Shown: in pieces, positions 23,279 through 34,212 of the stretch
Layout: each line of letters starts with the position of its first letter
Position numbering within the stretch: the stretch's first letter is position 1
Origin: Scortum barcoo
Taxonomy: Eukaryota; Chordata; Actinopteri; Centrarchiformes; Terapontidae
Reading direction: 5' to 3'
NCBI GenBank assembly: GCA_023238725.1
Contig: CM041534.1
Coordinates: 24,245,803-24,309,802 of the forward strand
Length of the DNA: 64,000 nt
Notes under the pieces: model-generated
Seen by the model: only the letters and a program-made list of their open reading frames with translations
What the model was told of the DNA's origin: nothing
Databases searched by the model: none
Program-made: the position numbers and the translations under genes

Positions 23279-23281
<3 letters not shown>

Positions 23282-23310
<29 letters not shown>
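23282..23310 (+). repeat. (CA)14 microsatellite
   Basis: Uninterrupted dinucleotide run. Confidence 0.95.
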
Positions 23311-23312
<2 letters not shown>

Positions 23313-24437
23313 TCACTGGAGGCTTTTATCTGAAGTGCCCGACTGAACAATCAGACAGAAAATGAGGGGAAATTTCTTTGAATGTGCATCGGTTCATCTT
23401 CACGCTGACAAAACGTTTGATGGTTTGAATTTCAGCTGCAGAGAAACTGTTGTGGTTTTTATTGATAAAAGATGAGAAATGATGAAAGTTTGTCAACTAC
23501 TTGAACCTCAGACTGCAGAAAAACATTGCCATGTGGTTTATATTGAGACGTTTGAAGGCCGAAGTTTGGGAGGAAATGAGGACGAGCCGAGGTGGGACGA
23601 GGTAGTAACACTTTAATAAAATCATCTTATGAAGAGGTGTGAAATAAAGCAGAAATAAAACATAATGAGGTGAAATAAAGAAAGATAGCCAAAGAGATTA
23701 ATGGAGATTAAAGAGATTTTGGAGCTGCGTTATATAATATTCACAGCTTTATCAGAAATATCTCAGCAGCTGCTCGATGGATTGATGGATGAAGCCTTTG
23801 ATTTCAGGGATTTCCTCACTTTTCCTCTAAAGTGTTCGACTTTTAGTCAAATCAAATCAAAAAATCAAATTTATTTATTTAGAGCCCAAAATCACAAACA
23901 TTGTTTGCCTCGGAGGGCTTTACAATCTGCACAGTTGTGACACCCTCTGTCCTTAGACCCTCGAACCGAGTCAGGAAAAACTTCAAAAAACCCTTTATGG
24001 GAAAAAGAAGAAACCTGAGGAAGAGCCACAGATGAGGGATCCCTCTCCCTGGGACGGACAGACGTGCAATAGATGCCACATGTACAGAGAACATCATCAA
24101 TCATATTATGGAATTATACATGAGTCGTAATAAACTGTAGATAAACTGAGTTCATTGGGTTTAGTCCATGTATGAAGGTATCACAGGTAATGGAAATGAG
24201 TCTGTGAGTCCAGGTGCATCTCTAGATGTCCTCATATGGAGCTCATATGGAGCTCTGGGCCACTCGACCTTCTCTCCACAACACAGACACAGATCATGTC
24301 CCCACCAGGCCAGTGAACCTCAGACAGATGGACCACAACCAGAATCAGTGAGGAACCTGCAAGACTGGAGAGAACAAAGAGGACCGGGGCTCCGGCAGTA
24401 ACATGCACTTTACAGGACATAAGAGTATTCACATTAA

Positions 24438-24500
24438 CCGCTTTTGACACTTTAACCAATTTAACTACTTTAACCAGTTTAGCCACTTTAACCAGTTTCT
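24438..24500 (+). repeat. Tandem repeat in L2 3' UTR, copy 1 (AACCANTTT unit)
   Basis: About six degenerate units of the type ACTTTAACCA/ATTTAACTA. The same array in copy 2 is longer and more regular, so unit number changed after the copies separated. Confidence 0.85.
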
Positions 24501-24664
24501 AAAAGTGACTCCAGTTTGCACTACTACCATAATATGAGTAAGAGGAAGCAGAAGGAAGAGGAAGCAGAGAACAGAGGAAGAGGGAGAGGTGCCCGATGCA
24601 TCATGGGAGCCCCCCGGCAGTCTAAACCTATAGCAGCATAACTAAGGGCGAGCCTGTGCCCACC

Positions 24665-27600
24665 CTAACTATAAGCTTTATCAAAAAGGAAGGTTTTAAG
24701 TCTATTCTTAAACACTGACACTGTGTCTGCCTCTCGGACCCAGACTGGGAGCTGGTTCCAGAGAGAACAGGGGCCTGATAGCTGAAGGCTCTGCCCCCTA
24801 GACTACTTCTGGAAACCCTGGGAACTACAAGTAAGCCTGCGTTTTGGGAGCGCAGCGCTCTAGTCGGTTGATAAGGAGTTATCAATTCATTAAGATATGA
24901 TGGTGCCAGACCATGTAGAGCCTTATATGTGAGGAGAAGGATTTTAAAATCCACTCTAAATTTTAGAGGGAGCCAATGCAGAGAAGCCAATACTGGAGTA
25001 ATATGGTCTCTTTTCCTGGTTTTAGTCAGCACCCGAGCAGCGGCATTCTGGACCAGCTGTAGAGTCTTTAACGACTTGTTTGGGCAGCCTGATAAAAGTG
25101 AATTACAATAATCCAGCCTGGAAGAGACAAATGCATGGACTAATTTTTCAGCATCGCTTTGGGACAAAAAGTGCGTCGAATTTTTGCGATTGCGATGTTG
25201 CGCAGGTGGTAAAAAGCAGACCTTGAAATATGCTTAATATGGGTGTCAAAGGACATATCCTGATCAAATAAAACCCCGAGGTTCCTTACAGTGGTGCCTG
25301 GAGGCCCAGTTAATGCCATCCAAGCAAGGCTATCTTAGGAGAAAGCGTGTTCCTCAGGTGTTTTCGGACCTAATAGGATCACTTCAGTTTTATCTGAGTT
25401 CAACAACAGGAAATTTCTGGTCATCCAAGCCTTTATATCTTTAAGGCAGGCATGGAGTTTCAGGAGCTGATCAGTTTTGTGTGGCTCCACTGATAAATAT
25501 AATTGGGTGTCATCAGCATAACAATGGAAATCTATGGAGTGCCTCCTGATGATATTGCCAAGGGGCAGCATATACAAAATAAACAGAATTGGACCTAGCA
25601 CTGAACCTTGTGGAACTCCATGACAGACTTTAGTATGCACAGAGGATTCATTCATTATTAATATGGACAAACTGAGACCGATCTGATAAGTATGATCTGA
25701 ACCAGTTTAATGCAGACCCTTTAATACCAAGCAGTTTTTCCATTCTCAGCAACAGGATGTGATGGTCAACTGTATCAAAGGCAGCACTGAGGTCTAACAG
25801 GACAAGTACAGACAGAAGCCCTCTATCTGATGCTGTCAACAGGTCATTGGTGACTTTCACAAGTGCTGTTTCTGTGCTATGGTGAGCTCTAAATCCTGAC
25901 TGAAAAACTTCAAAAAGACTATTACTGTGGAGATAATTACATAACTGGCTGGCAACGGCTTTCTCTAGAATCTTAGACAAAAAGGGGAGGTTGGATATTG
26001 GTCTATAATTGGCTAACACATCTGCATCAAGTGTAGGTTTTTTGATCAATGGTTTAATTACAGCTACTTTAAAAGACTTGGGTACAAAGCCTGACACCAG
26101 AGACAGATTAATAATATGCAGCAGTGATGTGCCAATAAATGGGAAAACTTCCTTAAGCAGCGTAGTTGGGATGGGGTCTAGGAGACAAGTTGTTGCTTTC
26201 GATGATGAAACTAACGAGGATAATTCGGGAAGGCCAATTGGAATAAAACTGTCTAAGCAATTGTCAGGTTTTAATGTATCTGCTCCTAAATTTCCTGAGT
26301 GAGTCTGAAGGATCGGAGTCTAACGAGGGCAGATCCTGACAAATTTTGTCCCTAATATTCAAAATCTTGTCATTAAAGAAGCTCATGAAATCATTACTAC
26401 TTAAACTTAAGGGTTCAATGCAGGAGATAGAGCTATGGCTATGGCTCTGTCTGTCAGCCTGGCTACAGTGCTGAAAAGAAACCTAGGGCAGTTCTTATTT
26501 TTCTCATTAATTGAATAGTAGGCTGCTCTGGCATTAAAGGGCTTTCCTATATGTTTTGAGACGTTTTGAGACTGAGACTTTTCCAGGCGAGAGTCCTCCT
26601 TTCCAATTGTCGCGTTGTTTGTTTTAACTTGCGAGTTGCAGAGTTAAACCATGGTGCCAGTCTCTTCTGTTTTATGATCTTTCTTTTTAGGGGCGCAACA
26701 GAGTCCAGAGTGCCTCTGAGTGAGTCCATGGTGTTTCTAACAAGTTGGTCAATTTGGGGGGAGCTCAAAAAATTCATGAGAGTCAGTCAGAGATACTAGG
26801 AAATCTTACTGACTTTAATGCTGTCGGAATTGCTTCCTTAAATTTAGTCCTAGTACAATCGGGTAACCATCTAGTGAACACTAATTTTTCTAGAGGTGCA
26901 TAGTCCTGTAATAGGAATTCAAATGATACTAAGTAGTGGTCTGATAACACAGGATTTTGGGGGGAGACTATTAAGTGCTCAATATCAATACCATAGGTGA
27001 GGACCAAATCAAGGGTGTGATTGTGACAGTGAGTTGGAGAATTTACTCTCTGAGAAAACCCAATGGAGTCCAATAATGAGATGAATGCTGTGCTAAGACT
27101 GTCACTATCCATGTCCACATGAATATTAAAATCACCTACAATAATTACCTTGTCATTTTCAAGGACTAAATTTGACAAGAACTCTGAAAATTCAGATAAG
27201 AATTCAGAGTATGGGCCTGGGGGGCGGTACACTACAGCAACTAGTATTGGCTTTGTGCTCCTCCAGGCTGGAGATGAAAGAGTAATAATAAGGCTTTCTT
27301 TCAAATGAGCTGTAGCCCTCTTTAGGCCGAGAATTTATTAATAGGGCTGAATTAAAAATGGCTGCAACTCCACCTCCTCGTCCAGTGTCTCGAGGAACAT
27401 GAACGTTAGAATGACTCGGTGGAGTGGATTCATTTAGGCTAACAAATTCTTCCTGACCTAGCCAGGTCTCAGTAAGGCAGAACAGGTCTATATCAGAGTC
27501 AGATATCAAATCATTTATCAGAACAGCCTTAGAGGCCAGAGATCTGATGTTTAAGAGGCCACACTTAATTTTCTTATTATGCTGTTGCTGAGTTGCTACA

Positions 27601-27766
27601 GCAGTTGTGTTAATTTTTATTAGATTTTTATGAATAACTCCCCTTTTTGGTTTTAAGAGTTTAAATGGTCGCTGGGCAGACACAGTTTCTATTCTATATT
27701 GGGTGTGCAGCTGCTCTAATGGAGGCGCAGAGAAGCGTGTAAGACTGCAGCTCTGCTTACTGGTCC
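24665..27766 (-). pseudogene. L2 ORF2 (endonuclease-reverse transcriptase), copy 1, broken
   Basis: In order on the minus strand: APE-type endonuclease (CGLLNIRSL, FCLTETWL, VGDFNIHVD, SDHYLVSFEF), linker, RT fingers/palm (YRPISNLPFLSKILEK, GFRAHHSTETAL, DLSAAFDTVDHHILL, GVPQGSVLGP, catalytic YADD), and the C-terminal L2-type segment (FVSSRLDYCNSLLSG, LQNAAARVLT, LASLHWLPLKFRVDFK) ending in FDKAYS and a stop at 24665-24667. Many small indels shift the frame, for example ATTC doubled at 25646-25655. Not translatable as one protein. Confidence 0.9.
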
Positions 27767-28520
27767 CTAGTCACATATAAATAACTAGAGGATCGAGGAT
27801 GAATCTTCCGGTGTTGCTGAACTTCTGATTTTTCCTTTGGTGCCACCTACAGGTCGAACTTTTCGTTATCCTGACAAATATCTCGACATCTACTGGACCA
27901 ACTGGTACAGAAGTTTGTTGTTCCCAGAAGATGAATCCTGAACACTTTCTAAGACTTACTAAGATTTCGTATTACACCTTTGCAGGTAAGTAGTTTGATG
28001 TTTCTGAAGACCAATCAGGGGACTGCAGTGTTTCTAGCTCCTCCTTTAAGTAGTTTAAGTAGTTTAAGGTGTAATGAAGTGAAAGTGTAATGAAAACACA
28101 GGCTGGTATGGAGTGCTTGTATTGGTACCATCCACAACTTTTGATAAATGTGAAAATAACCTTCCAGTGTTTAACAAATTGAACTAAACTGAATCCAACT
28201 GCTTGGTAGAAAGAAAGATTTTTTTTCAACCTCTTATTTTTGTCATTTGTCCAAAACTTTGGCTCATAATCAGGTCATGACATTCCCGCCATGCTAAATG
28301 GTGAATATGAACATTATAGCGGCTTAGCATTAGCCTGTTACCGCTGTCACGTTTTCAAATCTTTCACACAAGAACTTAAATCAGTCAAGAAGCTCCGATG
28401 GATATAAATCTCAATCTACAACTGCACAAGTTGTAAAAAAAAAAAAATGTGTCACTTGCATGTTTATCGTCCGAGTCTCAGGTCATGCTCACTTTCCTCC
28501 TGCAAACACCCCACCCTGAC

Positions 28521-28543
28521 CACACACACACACACACACACAC
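28521..28543 (+). repeat. (CA)11 microsatellite
   Basis: Uninterrupted dinucleotide run. Confidence 0.93.
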
Positions 28544-29369
28544 CTTCTAATTGTTGCTGATATTTGGGTGTAGGGAAGCGCAGAGCCACCGATCCATTAA
28601 CTGACCACCAGGCCCAGCTTGATTGGCTCCGGACGAACCCCTGAAATAGCAGGATTGGCTGTCGGCCAAGCGCCCATTTCCTGTGTGTCTGAGAGGAGCT
28701 CCAGCCACCGGGGCTCAAATGCATTTCCTGACTGTGTATAAAACTTTTATTAATGACCAGGAGTGCATCAGCGGCTATGCCCCGCTCGCCCACACTCACT
28801 CGCTCACCACACTCATTCACTCTCTCATCAGGGGAGGGAAGGAAGAAAGGGAAAAGGATGATGGAGGGGGGGTGAAAATGAGCTGCAAAGAGACAATGTG
28901 AGACAAGCCGAGGATGAGAGAGGAAGAGTGTGTGTGTTAGTGTGTGTGAGACACTGATGGATGGATCAGGAGATGAGGAGATAGAATTAAGTGAAACAAA
29001 CCAGAGCCCAGACATTAAAAGAGAAAGAGAAAGAGAGAGAGATAGGGAGGAGCTTTTCTATAGGCTCACAACCTACAGTATCTCTTACAGTGTAACTCCA
29101 TTACGCACCAATACAGCAGGTCACTCAGTGCACTCTCTACCTGAGACAGGATTAACACGAAAAATGTAATGTTGATTTGAATATGTAGGAAGAGGTTCCT
29201 GAAAAATCTGATAACTGATTATTAAGCTTAAATAACTCAAATGTCTCGAGCCGCAGCATCTGAAAGTGTTTTTATAATGTGAAAACGTACCAATATAAGG
29301 GACTTTAAGTGTTCATCACCTTGGAAGTGAATTTCAGATTTTGTTAGTTCGTTAGCTGCACAGGAATGA

Positions 29370-29480
29370 AACATTCATCCAAAACTTTGGTTTATGACCT
29401 TGTTATATACCTAATATAATGACATCCCCATTAGGCTTTGTGCTAATTTATGAAATTAAGATGGTGAACATTGCGTGGAG
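29370..29480 (+). repeat. Degenerate fish dispersed repeat
   Basis: AACTTTGGTTTATGACC...ATGACATCCCCATTAGGC...AAGATGGTGAACATT recalls a common repeat of spiny-rayed fishes. A related fragment (AACTTTGGCTCATAATC...ATGACATTCCCGCCATGC) lies at 28253-28300. Confidence 0.45.
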
Positions 29481-31849
29481 TTTTTTGCAAATAACACAAA
29501 TTTTCTTTACATCTTCAACAAAAACATTTAACATCCGGCTTTGTTTACATCTGTTTTTACTTTCTATCAGTCTCCTTCATTCCTGCCTTTGTTGGTGCGT
29601 TTCAGTATATTTTGGGGTTTTATCGCCACCTATAGACCAACAGAAACATCACCAGCACCAGTAAAGGTTAACGCCTGATAGTTAGCATCGTTATACTGAG
29701 CACGCGACCAGCTACTCTCAGCGTTGCTCGATCTAATTTTTTCTTCTTCTGTTTACTTATCTTTCATGTAGACTGTTGATTTCTTGTCTCTTGGTCTTTC
29801 AGTTGTTATTTGTCCTTCGTTGCGTTCGCTCTGAGTTTGCACATGCTCAGTGGAGGTCTGTCAGATACTCTGCCCTGATTGGTTAATTGATTCTTGCCAA
29901 ATGATCCTAAAGGCAGCAGGAGGAGTCTGAATTTATTCACAGATTATCTGTTTCATGTACCACTGACAGTTTTAGCAAATCTGACTAAAAGTCCATTTTA
30001 AATACATTTCTTACTTCCTCTTTAATCGAGACTGTTGATGTGCTTTCCTTTCTCATCATGATTCCTCCTTTCCGCTGTTATCGAGGATGAAACAATCCTT
30101 TAAATGTGTTTTGAAGGAACGAGGAATCATGGGTGTATCATGCAAAAATGTTTTATTCGGACAGCACCCGATCAATCAGAAAATGTTTAGTGATCGATCA
30201 GCTGATCTCACAGGACAAGTCAAACAGGAAATGACAGCACTAATGATGGCTCTAATTTTATTTGTTTATTTATAATATATAAGTGTAAAATTGTCATTCA
30301 TTTATGACGATTTTATACTTATATATCATGAAAACACTGGTTGCAACCACAGTACGTCTACTTGTTTTATAAGCTTTCTTTTATTTTCTGTTCCAAATGC
30401 ATCTCGACTCTTTCGGGAAAAACTCAACAGAACACTTCAACAACTTCCTCTGTTTTGTTGCTTACTCATGTCTGTTGTGTTGTTTTAGCACTAAAAACCT
30501 TCTAATTGTCCAATTGTTTTATTTCCATCACTCACATTTTATGACGCCACAGTACACCTGTAATCATCGGAGCTGTGACACGTTTTATTTTCTACACTTT
30601 GACGTTGAGATGTCAGAAGCTGCCGTCTCTTCAGAGTGACACTGGAGGAAGTGAGCGTCTGCCGTTTGGTAAACACATTTCCTCCATCCTCTCATCTTTC
30701 TCCAAGACCACAAGAAAGACAAATAGTGAGGGAATCGAGGAGTCACGTTAGCCAAATAATTTCGATTTTGTATAATTATTTATTTAATGGTAATCTGTGA
30801 TTGGTGGAGTCTACTATCAGAAATTGTTTTAAAGATAATCAGTGACTGATCAAATCATTGGTGAAGGGAAAGTGTTGAAGTCTCAGTAAAAGTGCATTTA
30901 CCTTCCTTCCAGGGAAGGTGACAAAAGATTTAATATTCACTGCGACCAACCTCGTCCCTGAAGTTTTTGCATGAAGCGAACAGCACTATGTGGCCTTTTG
31001 TTTCGTCACACCGTGAAATGTGAATGGGGAGGTTGAAATGTGTATAGAGGAGGATAATTACATCAAACGGATGAAAGATGAGAGCTGTCAACGCTTTCCT
31101 GGCAGGGTGGAGAGACAGAGGAAGAGAAAGAGAGAGAGAGTGATGACTGTCAGGACCGGTGGAAAACTGAAGACATCCAGACTGATTAGATACAACCTGG
31201 AGAGTTTACAGGACACATCTATATATATTAAACTTCAATTAGTCAGTGGTGGTGGTTTATTTATTTGAAATACTCTCCATGAAATCCAGGTTTGGAGCTG
31301 TTCTGAGGTCAGGTTTATTTGTTGTTTATTAGTGATGCTATTTTTACGTGAAAAGTTTAAGCAAAAATACATTATTAGGGTAGGAGTAAAGACAGCAGAA
31401 ACATTTTAAAATGCTGGACTGGACACTTGTTTGGTCTCTGCTTCACTTTGCTGCTCATGCTAACTCAAAATGGGCCAAAAAGCCCACTGCCTGCCGGCTG
31501 TCATCTTTAGTCATTATTAAGACTAAAACGTCACACAAAACTCTGGTTTTGTTTTTTTTCCTCGTCCCACACTCAGGTGATGCTGTTTAAAATGAGTTAG
31601 CATGTTCAATGTGCTACCAGCAATGTACCCGACTGCAGGCGTACAGGTTTGGTACGATACACATCATTATTATCAGTTGACTGTGAAACTTAAGTGAGAC
31701 ATTGACAAATAACATAATTTGCTGACCATGTGCTTTAATCATTTAAGACTTGTCCCTGGCACAAGGTGGTCTCAGTTACTTCAGAGGATGCTTCAAGTTT
31801 TTACTGTTTAGCAGAGAATGAGGCTCTGAGAGCAGCGTAAACATTTCTA

Positions 31850-32040
31850 AAAAGCCGATGTACACAACCTGTTCATCAGCAAACAGCAGACAGACTCAGT
31901 CAGAGAGCATCTGGTGAACAAAGCGGAGCATTTAGCAGCTAAAGAGACAGAGATTTCCCTCAGGAGTTGGTGGAGGAGACCAAACACGGAGCTAAAAGAG
32001 AGACAATAATGGACTCAGATTCATCAGCTGACCAAACGTG
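31850..32040 (-). repeat. Dispersed repeat family III, copy A
   Basis: TGGTGAACAAAGCGGAGCAT, TTAGCAGCTAAAG, CAGGAGTTGGTGGAGGAGACC and AAACACGGAGCTAAAAGAG correspond in inverse order and orientation to 43.26-43.43 kb. Confidence 0.65.
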
Positions 32041-32604
32041 ACTACAATTGAAAGATAATGTTGTTGTTTAACTGCTGGATGTACACTGAAGCAACTGAAC
32101 TGAAAAGGCGATGACGAAGTGATGAAGTCTGTCTCAAGTTGTTTTGGCCGTCAGTCCCATTTCAGTAAAAAGAAATCACAGCAGTCCAACAATAATACAG
32201 ATTTTTAAGTACCAGCCAAAGTTATTCAGTCATTATCTAAACAGGTGACACTTCCTGATTATTTGACCTGTTGTACATATTGTGTTTTTTTCTGAAATCA
32301 GAAATCTTTTCAGGTGTGATCAAACCTCCAAATGAAGTTGAGATAATCTTTCTGAACTTCTGACTCAGTGTTTGGGTTTCTTGCCCAGTCGACTCCGTTG
32401 TAGTGATGCCACCGAGCACTCAGATAGAGGTAATTGCCTTTTTAGGACAATAAAATGTCCCCATTTTTATTGTTTCCATATCAAAACTACTAAAACAGTA
32501 CAAGCTGTCATAAACCAGAATTTTGTTCCTCCAACATCAGCGGTCAGGCTTCTAGAAACTGTGACTGCTGACTCATTATAACCACCAGATTTTTAGACTG
32601 AGAA

Positions 32605-32665
32605 AATCACATTACATTCATTTGGCTGATGCTTTTATCCAAAGCAGCTTCCAATAAGTGCATTT
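32605..32665 (+). repeat. Widespread fish repeat (CATTTGG...CTTTTATCCAAAGC)
   Basis: ATTACATTCATTTGGCTGAT, then GCTTTTATCCAAAGCAGCTT, is a recognisable dispersed teleost sequence. Only about 60 bases are clear. Confidence 0.5.
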
Positions 32666-32820
32666 CACCGCGGTGAGACGAAAGAGAAGAGAAACACGAA
32701 AGAGCGAACTGAAACACAAACAAATGTTGAAATTTATCGTGTTTTGCTTTTTGCCTCCTGCCTACTGTACTGACATTGGTTTGAGTCTTTGCAGCCCCAC
32801 AAATGGCGGCTGTGGAGGTC

Positions 32821-32890
32821 GGGTGGGGGGGGGACCCCACAGCCGGTAGGTGAGGGGGAGCGGGGGACCCCACAGCCGGCGGGGGGCTTC
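32821..32890 (+). repeat. G-rich 33-bp duplicated unit
   Basis: GACCCCACAGCCGG occurs at 32833-32846 and 32866-32879, each after a run of five to ten G. This gives a two-unit minisatellite with local GTGGGG...CCCCAC inverted symmetry. Confidence 0.85.
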
Positions 32891-33977
32891 AGAGGGTCGC
32901 TGACCCGGAGCGTGGGGCCTGGTTACTGCGAGAGAGGGGTCGATAGGCCTGACTGTGTGTGGGAGGGGGTCAATAAGGACCAAAGAGGGATAAAATGTCA
33001 CTTTCATTTGGCTTATTGTTGGATTTTATCTTTTCTCTGTGAGCGCACTGAAGACTTTCTACTTTTTTTCACAGTTTAATTACTGCATATTTTGTGTTTA
33101 TCATTTAAATTTTTTTGCAAGAATAGCTTCATCACTTCATGCAAATTTTATTTTGGAGCCATGATTTACTTAAATTATCTGTATTAGTGACGTCTGCAGT
33201 CTGTGTTAGCTTTGCAGACTCCACTTACTATAACAGTATGATCCAAAATAAACAGATTTTAATGTGACTGAATTAAAATAAACTGAAATGATGCTGAAAT
33301 ACCTACATGATGATGCAGATTTGTAAAAATACTGAATTCATTCTTTGTCAGGTTTGTCTGCAAGACGATAAGCAAACAACTGTCATTATATTACTATTAA
33401 CATGTAGTCAAATCAAAATCAAATTTATTTATTTAGAGCCCAAAATCACAAACATTGTTTGCCTCGGAGGGCTTTACAATCTGCACAGTTGTGACACCCT
33501 CTGTCCTTAGACCCTCGAACCGAGTCAGGAAAAACTTCAAAAAACCCTTTATGGGAAAAAGAAGAAACCTGAGGAAGAGCCACAGATGAGGGATCCCTCT
33601 CCCTGGGACGGACAGACGTGCAATAGATGCCACATGTACAGAGAACATCATCAATCATATTATGGAATTATACATGAGTCGTAATAAGCTGTAGCTATAC
33701 TGAGTTCATTGGTTTAGTCCATGTATGAAGGTATCACAGGTAATGGAAATGAGTCCGTGAGTCCAGGTGCATCTCTAGAGATGTCCTCATATGGAGCTCT
33801 GGGCCACTCGACCTTCTCTCCACAGCACAGACACAGATCATGTCCCCACCAGGCCAGTGAACCTCAGACAGATGGACCACAACCAGAATCAGTGAGGAAC
33901 CTGCAAGACTGGAGAGAACAAAGAGGACCGGGGCTCCGGCAGTAACATGCACTTTACAGGACATAAGAGTATTCACA

Positions 33978-34065
33978 TTAACCGACACTTTAACCACTTT
34001 AACCACTTTAACCAATTTAACCAATTTAACCAATTTAACCAGTTTAACTACTTTAACCAGTTTAT
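33978..34065 (+). repeat. Tandem repeat in L2 3' UTR, copy 2
   Basis: About nine 9-10-bp units (TTTAACCAC, TTTAACCAA, TTTAACCAG) directly downstream of ORF2 in element orientation. Confidence 0.88.
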
Positions 34066-34212
34066 AAGCTGACTCCAGTTTGCACTACTATCATAATAAG
34101 AGGTAGAGGAAGCAGAGACAGAGGAAGAGGGAGAGGTGCCCTGGTGCATCATGGGAGCCCCCTGGCAGTCTAAGCCTATAGCAGCATAACTAAGGGCGAG
34201 CCTGTGCCCACC

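Larger units (their letters stand above)
23845..27766 (-). mobile_element. L2-clade LINE copy 1, 5'-truncated
   Basis: Closely matches the right-hand copy from its 3' tail (a TTTGATTT-type tail, seen on plus as AGTCAAATCAAATC) to 27766, where similarity stops 15 bases inside ORF2. Such 5' truncation is typical of target-primed reverse transcription. The 3' UTR is about 0.8 kb and contains a 9-10-bp tandem repeat (24438-24500). The coding part is fragmented by frameshifts and a deletion of about 20 bases relative to copy 2 near 26594. Target-site duplication not convincing. Confidence 0.9.
27767..33405. other. Intergenic sequence between the two L2 copies
   Basis: No gene. It holds short dispersed repeat fragments listed separately and one GC-richer non-repetitive island at 28.54-28.80 kb. 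Confidence 0.5.

Noticed and set aside
24929..25111. Plus-strand frames inside both L2 copies (also 26009-26302 and 35559-35885)
   Set aside because: Antisense of the LINE ORF2; repeated identically in both copies.
33978..34065. CRISPR-like array
   Set aside because: Contiguous 9-10-bp tandem units with no spacers, inside a LINE 3' UTR of a eukaryote.
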